Positions 17,824 through 27,354 are shown, counted from the first letter of the stretch. The stretch is DNA of 64,000 nt from Bacteroidales bacterium (GCA_015061055.1 SUXH01000002.1:62001-126000), one strand, 5' to 3'. Translations and numbers: made by a program. Notes: generated by a model not told the origin, from the sequence alone.

Positions 17824-17888
17824 AACATTCATTTCCGTTTTTTCCGGAAAAAAAATTCAGCCACAACTATTGTTGTAGGAATATCAAT

Positions 17889-18161
17889 ATGTCTGAAAGA
17901 CATTTTCAAGTAATAGCCGGGTGCTTTTAAGCTCCCGGAATAGGACGACACAATCGAAATCGTCTGTAAAGACGGGAATCTGTAACCGTTTCGCGTCTGT
18001 CAGACGCACATTTTCCTTACTATTCTTTCCCGACGGTTTAAAAACCGCCGGCTATTACCAAAACATGTCCTTACGGACTTATATCCGATAAAAAATAGAG
18101 GATGCCTCCAGAAGAAACACCCTCGTAAATCGTGGCTTCCCACTCGCTTAACGCGATGGGA
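17889..18161 (-). repeat. Hairpin-chain repeat, minus-oriented copy
   Basis: Between nagA and the sigma operon lies a chain of short palindromes: CCCACTCGCTTAACGCGATGGG (18140-18161), GTCCTTACGGAC (about 18068-18079), CGGTTTAAAAACCG, GCGTCTGTCAGACGC, CGTC...GACG, CCGGG...CCCGG and ATGTCTGAAAGACAT (17889-17903). Read on the minus strand, the order GTCCGTAAGGAC, AATAGCCGGCGGTTTTTAAACC, TGCGTCTGACAGACGCGAAAC matches the copies at 44.15 and 47.5 kb. Perfect 11-bp arms GTAATAGCCGG (17910-17920) and CCGGCTATTAC (18048-18058) enclose several hairpins. Confidence 0.75.
18091..18125 (-). terminator. Terminator of nagA
   Basis: Minus-strand stem GAGGGTG / CATCCTC (one G-T pair) with a 13-nt loop, followed by TATTTTTTA. 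It lies inside the hairpin-chain repeat just downstream of nagA. Confidence 0.65.
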
Positions 18162-18180
18162 CGCACCATTTAAAAAAATT

Positions 18181-19335
18181 TTACACTACTTTTTTGCCAT
18201 AAGCAATTACCGACTTCAAGTTCAAATCGGCATCATAGATACACATATCGGCATCTTTACCTGCCTTGATAGAACCCTTGCGATCAAACACACCCATAAT
18301 ACGAGCAGGCGTTTCCGATGACATACGCACCGCATCAAACAACGTCACTCCGGCTTCGTTCACCATTGTTCTGATCAAACGGTCCATTGTGGCAACACTA
18401 CCGGCAAGTGCCGAGCGGTCGGCAAGTTTGCACACACCGTTTTCAATGATGAAACGAGGATCAAGATACATATTTTCGTCACCAGCCGAACAAGAAAGAC
18501 CATCGGTACATAATGCAGTGCCTTCCACACCCTTAATCTTATACACGAGTTTCAATAGAGGAATTGGAACGTGGATACCATCGGCAATCACTTCCACTGT
18601 CATTCCGTCAATCAAATATACGCTTTCCACTGTTCCTTCTTGCTTATATTCGCGCACATTGTGGAATCCACTCATTGCATTATAGAAGTGAGTCACATGG
18701 CGATAGCCTACTTCGTAACCCTTCACCACATCATCATATACTGCCGATGTGTGAGCTATTGAAGGAAGCACACCCTTGCTTGTCAAGTACTCACCAAGTT
18801 CAAGCGCGCCATCAAGTTCGGGCGCAATATCCCAACGCTTGATACATGGGAAATCCTCGATAAGAGGCTTATACTCGGCAGGATCAGGATTCTTGATAGC
18901 ATCAGGAAGTTGAGCCCCTGCCTTTTTAGGACTTAGATAATGTCCTTCAAGGTGTAGACCAAGAATTGGGCTGCCTTCTTCAGCCATAAGTTTAGTACAT
19001 ATTTCAGCAGTACGACGAATATTCTCGGCTGTAGTCGACATCAACGTAGGATAGATACTTGTTGTACCATGAATAAGATGTGCGTGCACAGCCTTGCGAT
19101 AATCATCTTCATCACCTTCAGTGAAATCGTGACCACCACCACCATGAACGTGAAGTTCCACGCCACCGGGTACCACATAGCCACCTTCAGCATCGATTAC
19201 TTCGGCTCCTTCCACAAGTTCGCTATCATTCTTCACTTCAACGATTTTGCCATCGGCATATACAACCGAACCACCTTTCACCCAACCAAGAGATGTGTGA
19301 ACCACACCATTGATAATTTGTTTTAAATTTTTCAT
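18181..19335 (-). CDS. nagA: N-acetylglucosamine-6-phosphate deacetylase
   Basis: Deacetylates GlcNAc-6-P to glucosamine-6-P for amino-sugar catabolism and cell-wall recycling. The 384-residue amidohydrolase has the metal motif PGGVELHVHGGGGHDFTEGD near residue 56, HLEGHYLSPKKAGAQ near residue 128, IAHTSAVYDD near residue 194, HFYNAMSGFHNVRE near residue 216 and CTDGLSCSAGDENM near residue 277, which holds the catalytic Asp. The first His pair reads HVHGGGG where many homologues have H-x-H or H-x-Q. It follows the CapA-like gene by 21 bp and is probably its operon partner; no nagB is adjacent. Confidence 0.94.
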   Translation of the reverse strand: MKNLKQIINGVVHTSLGWVKGGSVVYADGKIVEVKNDSELVEGAEVIDAEGGYVVPGGVELHVHGGGGHDFTEGDEDDYRKAVHAHLIHGTTSIYPTLMSTTAENIRRTAEICTKLMAEEGSPILGLHLEGHYLSPKKAGAQLPDAIKNPDPAEYKPLIEDFPCIKRWDIAPELDGALELGEYLTSKGVLPSIAHTSAVYDDVVKGYEVGYRHVTHFYNAMSGFHNVREYKQEGTVESVYLIDGMTVEVIADGIHVPIPLLKLVYKIKGVEGTALCTDGLSCSAGDENMYLDPRFIIENGVCKLADRSALAGSVATMDRLIRTMVNEAGVTLFDAVRMSSETPARIMGVFDRKGSIKAGKDADMCIYDADLNLKSVIAYGKKVV

Positions 19336-19356
19336 TCTTATATTGTTTTTAGTTGT

Positions 19357-20409
19357 TTAGTCTATATTCTTATTGTATTTATCAAACAGCCTTGTCGCAT
19401 TTTTCATAAACAGTTCAAAGGTGCTTTTAGAATCAACACGAACCTCATCTGTTAAGTTTTGCGGAACAAGACGATAATTGCCTTTACCATAAAACGGTTT
19501 CTGACAGAAAAACAAGCTCGGTTTCACTCCCAATATCACAGATCTGTCGTCATATCGTGCCAATAGAACCTTAACCATAGCTCCGCCTCGGCTGTTCACA
19601 TCATTCTGATTTGATATGAAATTTCCAAGCGAATACACTGTTGCCACGCCTACACCGGAATTTGCCGAAAAATCGACCTCCATAGGTTGCACGACATGCG
19701 GATGACTGCCTATAATCAGGTCCACACCTTCCGACTTCATCACTTCGGCAAGTTGACGTTGGCTCTTACTCGGACGTAACTCATATTCATTACCCCAATG
19801 CACGCACGCGCACACCATTTCGGCACCTTTTTCACGAGCTTTCCTCACATCGGTTGCGATCAACTTCTCATCTATCAAATCCACCACCACAGGAGCTTTC
19901 ACAGGAATACCGTTTGTCCCATAAGTATATGCTAAAAAAGCTATTTTCACTCCATTTACATCAACTATATATGGTAGCCTTTTTTCTCGTTCTGCAGCAT
20001 CCGAATACGTTCCCACGTGCCCTATATTCAACTCATCAAGAACTTTTATGGTTCGCTCAGCGCCACTTCGACCGGCATCCATACAATGGTTGTTTGCCGT
20101 CAACAATAAATCAAACCCGCTCTTTTGCAATTGATATGCGAAATCATCGGGTGCGCTAAACAAGGGATACCCTCGATAAGGCTTTCCGCCAAGCGGACAT
20201 TCAAGGTTCGCCACAGCATAATCGGCACTCTTGATTTCGTCTTCAAGCAGCGTAAAGCAATCGGAATAATCGAATGCCCCATCGGCTTGAGCGGCAACTC
20301 TCAATTGAGGACCATGTTGCATGGCATCGCCCACAAACACCACCTCGGTAGTGTCATTCATCTGCAACAATCCAAGCAGCGTAAGCATCATTATTGAGAG
20401 TAATTCCAT
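19357..20409 (-). CDS. CapA-like metallophosphatase-fold protein
   Basis: A 350-residue member of the PGA_cap (poly-gamma-glutamate synthesis CapA) family. Motifs run in order: EVVFVGDAMQHGPQL near residue 23, NLECPLGGKPYRG near residue 65, LLTANNHCMDAGRSGAERT near residue 100, VCACVHWGNEYELRPSKSQR near residue 200, IGSHPHVVQPMEV near residue 230 and YSLGNFISNQNDV near residue 258. A hydrophobic N-terminus (LLSIMMLTLLGLL) suggests export or membrane anchoring. The ATG at 20409 is preferred over a TTG at 20427 that falls in the upstream terminator. No capB or capC is nearby, so polymer synthesis is doubtful; proximity to nagA hints at envelope or amino-sugar metabolism (inference). Confidence 0.88.
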   Translation of the reverse strand: MELLSIMMLTLLGLLQMNDTTEVVFVGDAMQHGPQLRVAAQADGAFDYSDCFTLLEDEIKSADYAVANLECPLGGKPYRGYPLFSAPDDFAYQLQKSGFDLLLTANNHCMDAGRSGAERTIKVLDELNIGHVGTYSDAAEREKRLPYIVDVNGVKIAFLAYTYGTNGIPVKAPVVVDLIDEKLIATDVRKAREKGAEMVCACVHWGNEYELRPSKSQRQLAEVMKSEGVDLIIGSHPHVVQPMEVDFSANSGVGVATVYSLGNFISNQNDVNSRGGAMVKVLLARYDDRSVILGVKPSLFFCQKPFYGKGNYRLVPQNLTDEVRVDSKSTFELFMKNATRLFDKYNKNID

Positions 20410-20425
20410 AGTCTTTCTTTTTAAC

Positions 20426-20455
20426 AAAAAAGGGTGTTACTATAAAGCAACACCC
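20426..20455 (-). terminator. Terminator between folD and the CapA-like gene
   Basis: Minus-strand stem GGGTGTT / AACACCC (20432-20438 and 20449-20455) followed by TTTTTTG. A possible -7 box (TAATTTTG, 20455-20462) overlaps its foot. Confidence 0.75.
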
Positions 20456-20535
20456 AAAATTACTCATATCACAGAAAATAAACAACTTTTATTTTCTATT
20501 AATTTATAGTTTTTATCGATTTCTTCACTTATTCA

Positions 20536-21414
20536 TCAATAAATCACCTTCTTTGCAGCAAGAAGAGTATTCTTCATAAGCGAAACAATTGTCATCGGAC
20601 CTACGCCACCCGGCACAGGTGTGATGTAAGAACACTTAGGTGCCACATTCTCAAAATCAACATCACCTTTAAGTTTCCAACCACTCTTAGTAAGTGTCGA
20701 TGGCACGCGAGTAGTACCCACATCCACTATCACCGCACCTTCTTTCACCATATCTTCTTTAACGAACTCAGGAGAACCAAGTGCAGCTATTATAATGTCG
20801 GCTTCACGACATATTTCTTTGATATTCTTTGTTGCGCTATGGCACACTGTTACTGTAGCATTTCCCGGATTACCCTTTTGCATCATTAACGATGCCACAG
20901 GCTTACCTACGATATTACTTCTTCCAAGAACCACACAATTTGCGCCCTTAGTATCAATATTATAGCGGCGAAGCAATTCAACGATACCGGCAGGTGTAGC
21001 CGACACGAAACAAGGCAAACCTATCGACATTCTACCCACATTGATTGGGTGGAAACCATCAACATCTTTGCGATAATCTATCGCTTCAATCACTTTCTGC
21101 TCCGAGATATGCTTTGGCAACGGCAACTGAACGATAAAGCCATCGATATCGGCATCATTGTTCAACTTATCTACAGTGGCAAGCAATTCTTCCTCTGTTA
21201 CATCATCTTCAAAGCGTATAAGAGTAGATTTAAAGCCACATTCTTCACAAGCCTTCACTTTTGCTGCAACATAAGTTTCGCTACCTCCATCGTGTCCCAC
21301 AAGTACAGCAGCAAGATGTGGTTGTTTCTTTCCGTTGGCAAGCATCTCAGCCACTTCAGCGGCGATTTCTTTCTTTATATCGCTCGATATTTTCTTTCCG
21401 TCGATTAATTCCAT
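20536..21414 (-). CDS. folD: Methylenetetrahydrofolate dehydrogenase / cyclohydrolase
   Basis: Bifunctional NADP-dependent enzyme interconverting 5,10-methylene- and 10-formyl-tetrahydrofolate. The protein of about 292 residues starts [17 protein letters not shown]; an ATG 9 bp upstream adds MSI. Family motifs: [20 protein letters not shown] near residue 40 with the catalytic Lys, [12 protein letters not shown] near residue 95, [13 protein letters not shown] near residue 117, [14 protein letters not shown] near residue 160 for the dinucleotide, and [14 protein letters not shown] near the C-terminus. It follows ffh by 10 bp (to the upstream start), so ffh-folD is likely one transcript. Confidence 0.96.
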   Translation of the reverse strand: MELIDGKKISSDIKKEIAAEVAEMLANGKKQPHLAAVLVGHDGGSETYVAAKVKACEECGFKSTLIRFEDDVTEEELLATVDKLNNDADIDGFIVQLPLPKHISEQKVIEAIDYRKDVDGFHPINVGRMSIGLPCFVSATPAGIVELLRRYNIDTKGANCVVLGRSNIVGKPVASLMMQKGNPGNATVTVCHSATKNIKEICREADIIIAALGSPEFVKEDMVKEGAVIVDVGTTRVPSTLTKSGWKLKGDVDFENVAPKCSYITPVPGGVGPMTIVSLMKNTLLAAKKVIY

Positions 21415-21433
21415 AATACTCAATAGATTGTGA

Positions 21434-22765
21434 TTATTTTCTACGACGCATATTACGCATCAGGTTCATCGGATTCTTCATTTGGGTTGCCATACGCATC
21501 ATCTTACGTGTTTCCTCAAATTGCTTCAACAATCGGTTCACGTCTTGCAATGAAGTACCACTACCCTTTGCTATGCGTTGGCGACGACTACCATTGATAA
21601 TTTCAGGATTAGAACGTTCCTGAGGTGTCATTGAATAGATGATTGCTTCAATACCTTTGAACGCATCGTCATCGATATCAATATCTTTAATTGCCTTACC
21701 CACACCCGGAATCATCGAAGCAAGGTCTTTCAAATTACCCATTTTCTTGATTTGAGATATTTGAGAAAGGAAATCGTTGAAGTCAAACTGGTTCTTTGCG
21801 ATTTTCTTTTGAAGTTCCATCGCCTTTTTCTCATCGTATTCACGTTGCATACGTTCAACGAGAGTAACCACGTCACCCATACCCAAGATACGGTCTGCCA
21901 TACCTTTAGGACGGAATGCATCGATAGCTTCAAGTTTTTCGCCTGTTCCCACAAACTTGATAGGCTTATTTACCACCGCACGAATTGACAATGCAGCACC
22001 ACCACGAGTATCACCATCAAGTTTAGTCAACACAACACCATCAAAATCAAGACGGTCATTGAACTCCTTCGCGGTGTTCACTGCGTCCTGACCTGTCATT
22101 GAATCGACAACAAACAATGTTTCAGTAGGATTGATAGCTTTCTTTACTGCCTCGATTTCGTTCATCATCTCTTCATCGACAGCAAGACGACCTGCGGTAT
22201 CCACAATCACAAGATCGTGACCGTTAGCCTTGGCATAAGCAATCGCATTGGTTGCAATTTCCACAGGATTCTTACTATCCGGTTCAGAGTAAACAGGCAC
22301 ATTTATCTGTGCGCCAAGTACCTTCAACTGCTCGATAGCAGCAGGGCGATACACGTCGCAAGCCACAAGCAATGGTTTCTTGCGCTTATCCACTTTCAAG
22401 CGGTTGGCAAGTTTGCCCGAGAAAGTAGTCTTACCCGAACCTTGAAGACCCGACATCAATATCACAGCCGGCTTGCCTTCCACATTGAATGGTGCTTGCT
22501 CACCACCCATCATCTCAGTCAACTCATCGTGTACAATCTTAATCATCAACTGCTTTGGTTCAAGCGAGTTAATCACGTCTTGTCCCATCGCTTTTGCTTT
22601 CACTGTATCGGTGAATTGCTTCGCTACTTTATAGTTTACATCGGCATCAAGCAACGCACGACGCACATCTTTCAAAGTTTCGGCAACATTTATCTCTGTA
22701 ATCTTGCCTTGACCCTTTAGAATCTTAAATGAATGTTCTAATTTCTCTACTAAACTTTCAAACAT
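21434..22765 (-). CDS. ffh: Signal recognition particle protein Ffh
   Basis: GTPase that binds nascent signal sequences with 4.5S RNA and targets ribosomes to the Sec translocon. The 443-residue protein shows the N domain, then the G domain with G1 [18 protein letters not shown] near residue 107, [20 protein letters not shown]3 [16 protein letters not shown] near residue 190 and [14 protein letters not shown] near residue 245. The Met-rich M domain ends [18 protein letters not shown]. No SRP RNA is seen nearby. It begins the ffh-folD transcript. Confidence 0.97.
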   Translation of the reverse strand: MFESLVEKLEHSFKILKGQGKITEINVAETLKDVRRALLDADVNYKVAKQFTDTVKAKAMGQDVINSLEPKQLMIKIVHDELTEMMGGEQAPFNVEGKPAVILMSGLQGSGKTTFSGKLANRLKVDKRKKPLLVACDVYRPAAIEQLKVLGAQINVPVYSEPDSKNPVEIATNAIAYAKANGHDLVIVDTAGRLAVDEEMMNEIEAVKKAINPTETLFVVDSMTGQDAVNTAKEFNDRLDFDGVVLTKLDGDTRGGAALSIRAVVNKPIKFVGTGEKLEAIDAFRPKGMADRILGMGDVVTLVERMQREYDEKKAMELQKKIAKNQFDFNDFLSQISQIKKMGNLKDLASMIPGVGKAIKDIDIDDDAFKGIEAIIYSMTPQERSNPEIINGSRRQRIAKGSGTSLQDVNRLLKQFEETRKMMRMATQMKNPMNLMRNMRRRK

Positions 22766-23041
22766 TGTCGTATATAGTTTTTATTATTTTTCACAAAAAA
22801 AGAGAGCAAGAATTATACCATTCTTGCAAAAACAATGCAAAATAAACATTAAATTATCACATACACAAATTAAGGACTGTTTTCTACCTCCACTTTACTC
22901 AAAAAAAATTATCAAGCTATTGTTTTTTGTTAAAATACTGCCATTTTAGCTATTATTTCTTTAATTCACACCCTTTCACCGATAAAACCACCTCAATGTG
23001 ATTTTTTTTTATTATCTTTGCATATAATTTTTATCTAAACT
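22766..23041. other. Divergent intergenic region
   Basis: A 276-bp AT-rich gap between the divergent ffh and glycogen-synthase-like genes. It holds the plus-strand -7 box TATCTTTG (23013-23020) for the latter. I see no ORF, terminator or structured element. Confidence 0.5.
23013..23020 (+). promoter_or_regulatory. -7 box of the glycogen-synthase-like gene
   Basis: TATCTTTG, perfect match; predicted transcription start near 23026, leader of about 16 nt. Confidence 0.6.
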
Positions 23042-23851
23042 ATGGACGTTAAAAAAGTACTTTTTATTTCTCAAGAGATCTATCCATACTTGCCCGAATC
23101 ACCTATCGCCAACGTAGGGCGACACCTTCCACAAGGAATACAAGAAAAAGGTATCGAAGTAAGAGCCTTTATGCCTAAATATGGTGCTATCAACGACCGC
23201 ACAAAGCAACTACACGAAGTAATAAGACTATCGGGACGAAACATTGTAATCAACGATTCCGATCACCCTCTTATCATCAAAGTTGCAACTTTGTCGCAAG
23301 CTCGTATGCAAATATATTTCATCTACAACGATGATTATTTCACTCACACTGTAACTAAAGACCTCGAAACCACCACATCACCCGAAGACAACGACGAAAG
23401 AAGCATATTCTTCGTGCGTGGTGTTATGGAAACCGTAAAGAAATTCGGTTGGGATCCGGACATCATCCATTGTCATGGTTGGATCAGTGCACTTACTCCA
23501 TTGTATGTGAAACATATGTATCGCGAGGATCCTATTTTCGAAAAGTCAAAAGTGATCTATTCACTTTACGATGATGAATTCACCGTTCCTTTCGACGAAA
23601 AACTCGCTGAAAAAATGGTTATGGACGGAATCATTCCTGAAGATGTAGCTCCAATTCAGGGCAAGCCGGTGGACTACATTGCTTTAACCAAGCTTGCTAT
23701 ATCACACTCACAAGGAGTGATTCAACACACCCCAAACGTTAAACCCGAAATAATAGAATATATCAAAGAACTCGGCATTCCTTTCCTTCCTTATCAAGAA
23801 GATGAAAGCGACTATATCGATAGATACGCCGAATTCTACAAATCTATTTAA
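23042..23851 (+). CDS. Glycogen/starch synthase N-terminal-domain-only protein
   Basis: The 269-residue product matches only the N-terminal Rossmann half of GT5 glycogen synthases: KVLFISQEIYPYLPESPIAN near residue 5, IEVRAFMPKYGAINDR near residue 37 and DIIHCHGWISALTPLYVKHM near residue 140. The C-terminal GT-B half with the nucleotide-sugar site is absent, and the N-terminal KTGGL motif that binds the sugar nucleotide is replaced (SPIANVG). Catalytic activity is therefore doubtful. The same short form next to a DUF4270 lipoprotein gene is a known Bacteroidales arrangement, so this is not a local truncation. The DUF4270 gene starts 17 bp downstream and is probably cotranscribed. Confidence 0.8.
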   Translation: MDVKKVLFISQEIYPYLPESPIANVGRHLPQGIQEKGIEVRAFMPKYGAINDRTKQLHEVIRLSGRNIVINDSDHPLIIKVATLSQARMQIYFIYNDDYFTHTVTKDLETTTSPEDNDERSIFFVRGVMETVKKFGWDPDIIHCHGWISALTPLYVKHMYREDPIFEKSKVIYSLYDDEFTVPFDEKLAEKMVMDGIIPEDVAPIQGKPVDYIALTKLAISHSQGVIQHTPNVKPEIIEYIKELGIPFLPYQEDESDYIDRYAEFYKSI

Positions 23852-23868
23852 ATAATGGCAGAACAATT

Positions 23869-25251
23869 ATGAAAAAAGCTTTTTATTTACTTCTAAGCAT
23901 ATTAATAACAAGTGGTGTTTGTTCTTGTTCCGACGACACTATCGGAACATCTTTGACAGGCAACACAGTGGGCATTGTAGCCGATTCTTCGTTTACCGTA
24001 AGTGGCAACTCTGTGAGAAACGAAGTGATTCTCACACGTACAATGACACAACTGCTCGGCTCTATCAACGTAGAAAACTTCGGCGAATTAAAATCTGATT
24101 TCGTGTGTCAATTCCTGCCGGCTACAGCTATTGACACCACAGGCGTAACTGCCGATATGATTGAGTCGATACGATTGATTATGCGTTCGCCTCTTGGTGG
24201 CTACACCGGCGACTCGGTTATGCCAATGCGCACCAATGTGTATCAGCTCGACAAGCAGCTCTCAGCTCCTCTAAACAGCCAATTCTCGCCCGAAGGATAT
24301 TACAGCGAAAACAGCCTTATTGGTTCCACTTCTTACACCGCTACCTATAATGGTTCTCCAAACCTAACTCACTCTACTGTAGAGAAAGGTTCTTATCGCA
24401 CCATCGTAGCTACTTTACCTAAGAGTTTGGCTGTAAATATATTCAACGAATTCAAGAACAACCCCGAAACATTCCAGTCGCCGGCTAAGTTCAACGAATT
24501 CTTCCCCGGAATATACGTATCAAATTCTTATGGTAGCGGACGTATCACAAAAATCGACAAGACATTCTTGCTTGTAAATTACAAACGTCATTCTAAGACA
24601 ACCGAAGGCAACGACACTATCGTGCGCGACAGTTCAAGCTATGCTACGGCTGCTCCCGAAGTGATTACCAACAATAACATCACAATGAAAATTGCCGACA
24701 ACATCATAGAAAAAGTGAACCAAGGCGAAATCATTTTGCAAGCTCCTCTTGGATATGAGGCTCGCATCCACTTCCCTATCGATGATATTGTGCATAAGTT
24801 CAATAGCGACCTTGACCGCCTTAAGGTAATCAACTCACTTTCATTCTCTATTCCGGTATCGACTATACCTAACGAATACAACATTTCGGTACCTCAATAC
24901 ATTCTGCTTGTTAAAACATCGGAAAAAGACAGTTTCTTTGCCAACAACAAGATTCCCGACAACATAAGCAGTTTCTATGCAGCCTATAACCCTACTACAA
25001 AGAGCTATGAATTCTCGGGTATGCGTCAGTTCTTGCTCAATGCAATCAATTCAAGCGCTGAAGAAATTGCCGATGCTGCCGACTTAACAATCATCCCTGT
25101 AGACGTAACCAGCGAATCTTCTTACGACTATTACGGCTCAGTGGTTTCTACTGTAACCACTATCTCACCGGCTGTTTCGGGACCAATGATATGTAAACTC
25201 AACCTTGACAAGGCTAAAGTAAAATTAGTATATAGCAAGAAGCATAACTAA
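23869..25251 (+). CDS. DUF4270 family lipoprotein
   Basis: A 460-residue lipoprotein: MKKAFYLLLSILITSGVCSC is a signal peptide with a lipobox, lipidated at Cys20, and SDDTIG follows. The mature region is Ser/Thr-rich and strand-rich (DSSFTVSGNSVRNEVILTRT, later SFSIPVSTIPNEYNISVPQY) and ends LNLDKAKVKLVYSKKHN. No catalytic motif is visible. DUF4270 proteins are common in Bacteroidetes but lack a defined function. It shares an operon with the glycogen-synthase-like gene and is followed by a strong terminator at 25275-25320. Confidence 0.82.
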   Translation: MKKAFYLLLSILITSGVCSCSDDTIGTSLTGNTVGIVADSSFTVSGNSVRNEVILTRTMTQLLGSINVENFGELKSDFVCQFLPATAIDTTGVTADMIESIRLIMRSPLGGYTGDSVMPMRTNVYQLDKQLSAPLNSQFSPEGYYSENSLIGSTSYTATYNGSPNLTHSTVEKGSYRTIVATLPKSLAVNIFNEFKNNPETFQSPAKFNEFFPGIYVSNSYGSGRITKIDKTFLLVNYKRHSKTTEGNDTIVRDSSSYATAAPEVITNNNITMKIADNIIEKVNQGEIILQAPLGYEARIHFPIDDIVHKFNSDLDRLKVINSLSFSIPVSTIPNEYNISVPQYILLVKTSEKDSFFANNKIPDNISSFYAAYNPTTKSYEFSGMRQFLLNAINSSAEEIADAADLTIIPVDVTSESSYDYYGSVVSTVTTISPAVSGPMICKLNLDKAKVKLVYSKKHN

Positions 25252-25274
25252 AATAAGATATTCAACAAAAACCG

Positions 25275-25320
25275 ATAGCAAGATAAGAAACCAATAAGGA
25301 ATCTATCTTGCTATTTTTTT
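25275..25320 (+). terminator. Terminator of the DUF4270 operon
   Basis: Perfect 11-bp stem ATAGCAAGATA / TATCTTGCTAT followed by six T. Confidence 0.88.
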
Positions 25321-25379
25321 ATGTTGTAAATTGTTATATAGTGTGGATTTGAGAATCATAACCGCATTAACCTGAATAT

Positions 25380-25490
25380 TATATCGAAGGTATTTCTGAA
25401 AGAAACCTTTTCATCACGATTAAATGGCACTCTTCAAGTGCGATACGATACCGACCTACTACCACACGTGGCACTACGTTTACGCGCGGT
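25380..25490. repeat. Cluster of short palindromes
   Basis: Hairpins follow one another without an ORF: AAGG...CCTT enclosing TTTC/GAAA (25387-25409), GCACT/AGTGC (25427-25441), CCAC/GTGG (25462-25471), then TTTACGCGCGG. The style matches the hairpin-chain repeats elsewhere in the window, but the sequence does not align well with them apart from CGCGCGTAAAC (reverse strand), which recurs near 42304. Confidence 0.4.
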
Positions 25491-25591
25491 TAATATACAA
25501 TGAAATACTTTCAGCATTATTTTGCATAATCTTTTCTTTCACCAACCGGAATTATCCGCCAAATCCTTATCCTTACTATAAAGCCTATGTA

Positions 25592-25628
25592 TAAAAAATA
25601 GCTCAGCGATTCACATCGCCAAGCTATT
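25592..25628 (-). terminator. Terminator of the secreted protein gene at 25.65 kb
   Basis: Minus-strand stem AATAGCT..GCGAT / ATCGC..AGCTATT with one bulge, followed by a run of T. Confidence 0.8.
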
Positions 25629-25650
25629 CCATTTTTAATTACTATTTTAA

Positions 25651-27354
25651 TCAAAGAACAACCTTAGTTGCCTTTGTACCTTGCTTCTTGATAAAGATGC
25701 CATTTGAAGGATTTTCAACCTTCACACCTTGTAGATTATAGTATTCCACAGGAGCATTAGCATCAACAGCGATATCTTCAACACCGGTTAGAATATCTTC
25801 ATTTGTAACCTTAACCTTCAATGAAGCCTTTGCAGGAGTTGTGCGGGTGTTAGCACCTACCAAAGCATCAGGCAATGCATATACAGTCATTATTTCTTTT
25901 CCTGAAGTGATTGCATACAAATTTCCTGCATAGTCAAATGTCATTGCATCAGCTTTATTGCCCAAACCAGCTAAAGTATAATCAGTTCCATTAACCTCAT
26001 TAATTGTAATCTTACCTGTTTCAGCATCTTCACTATATTTAGTAACAATTGCAGGGGTTAATTTAGTTGTAGAATTATATGTTCCGGCATAAGCTACTAA
26101 TCCTAAATCTTCATTTACAGCCAAAGCTGTTGATGATGCATTTGAAGGATAAGTATAAACATCTCTATATTCAACCTTTCCTGTCTTACGGCTATAATAG
26201 ATGAATGTAGGAATAGAATTATTAGATGAGCTATAATATTGTACACACCAGAATCCATTCTTAGTAGCTTCCATTGATGGATATACAGAAGCATTTGCTA
26301 TATGACAATTTACATTCTTATTGTTTTCACTATCCCACCATTTCATACAATTTCCTGAAGTTGGCGCAATAGTATTTGTTGGTGCTTCATCCCAAGTATT
26401 ATCTTCACCGATTTTAAATTCATTAATAGGAGACGTCCATAATTTTAGGTAAATATTAGTAGGCTCCAATACCATTAAGGTTGTATTTTCTCCTTCTCCG
26501 TATGTAGCAATAGAGCCTCTGACACCTGTCATTCTTGTACCATCTGAAGCAAAAAGAGATTTATATACATACTTTTTATAAGTTTCACTAGGAATTTCAT
26601 GTTTTAAAGTTGCATTGTTAAACACCTTAGTTACTTTTTCTAAGTTATTAGGATTTATTGCATATACATTATATAGATCAAGTTTAGTTGCAGTAAAGAA
26701 TAATCTACCATCTTTGGCAATACACATATCAGCTAAAGAACAAGTTGATGTATCAGCTTCTCCTATACCAAAAATGTCATTCTTGTAGGGATTACCATCA
26801 TTTTCGATTTGAAGTTCCGGAGTAAAAGTATACATACCTACAGGAACATTAGTGCCTGAAGTTGCTTGATGTGCCATATACACACGTCCAAAGTTAGAAC
26901 TTTCTGGAGATTTATCAACTTCTAAACCATATGAACGATAGAAATTTAATATCACCTGACCATCTACCTTATCTTCAGAATTATAAACCGTTGTCCAAGC
27001 AGTTACTTCAGGAGCTGAAACAGTAGCTTCCCAAGTGTAATCACCGGCAACTACATCTTTGCCTAATTTGTTTAGTTCATACACATCTACTACTGCTTCC
27101 CAAGCCTTTCCGGCATCATCAGTTTTTACTGCAGGTACTGTGTACTTCACATCACCATTTGCATCCTTTAGGTTCACGCTTGCTTCAGTTGCAGCTGTGT
27201 TTGTCTTGAAGGTTAACGTGTAAGTTGTAACCGTTCCGGTTTCTTCTGCTTGTTCAAGACCATAAGCATACACACGTGCTTGATTTCCATTCATTTGAGC
27301 GCTCGCTATACCCATCGTGCATAGCGCTAACGCTGTAAGTAATACTTTTCTCAT
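25651..27354 (-). CDS. Secreted protein with T9SS-like C-terminal sorting tail
   Basis: A 567-residue exported protein with signal peptide MRKVLLTALALCTMGIASAQ. Residues about 40-130 look like an Ig/FN3-like strand domain (YTLTFKTNTAATEASVNLKD). Residues about 140-520 carry repeated strand motifs with GxLFFTATKLDLYNVY and GFWCVQYYSSS, suggestive of a beta-propeller. The end (EYYNLQGVKVENPSNGIFIK then a short basic tail, KATKVVL) is the Muribaculaceae/Prevotella version of the type A sorting domain recognised by type IX secretion. A paralogue at 42.4 kb shares the plan and an almost identical tail. Substrate and role are unknown; a surface-exposed or secreted glycan- or protein-binding role is possible. 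Confidence 0.72.
   Translation of the reverse strand: MRKVLLTALALCTMGIASAQMNGNQARVYAYGLEQAEETGTVTTYTLTFKTNTAATEASVNLKDANGDVKYTVPAVKTDDAGKAWEAVVDVYELNKLGKDVVAGDYTWEATVSAPEVTAWTTVYNSEDKVDGQVILNFYRSYGLEVDKSPESSNFGRVYMAHQATSGTNVPVGMYTFTPELQIENDGNPYKNDIFGIGEADTSTCSLADMCIAKDGRLFFTATKLDLYNVYAINPNNLEKVTKVFNNATLKHEIPSETYKKYVYKSLFASDGTRMTGVRGSIATYGEGENTTLMVLEPTNIYLKLWTSPINEFKIGEDNTWDEAPTNTIAPTSGNCMKWWDSENNKNVNCHIANASVYPSMEATKNGFWCVQYYSSSNNSIPTFIYYSRKTGKVEYRDVYTYPSNASSTALAVNEDLGLVAYAGTYNSTTKLTPAIVTKYSEDAETGKITINEVNGTDYTLAGLGNKADAMTFDYAGNLYAITSGKEIMTVYALPDALVGANTRTTPAKASLKVKVTNEDILTGVEDIAVDANAPVEYYNLQGVKVENPSNGIFIKKQGTKATKVVL

Noticed and set aside
17889-18161. Possible cobalamin-type riboswitch (GGGAATC..CTGTAACCG, many stems)
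   Set aside because: The B12-box layout is absent, the element is downstream of nagA and oriented away from any transport gene, and homologous copies lie in gaps with unrelated neighbours.
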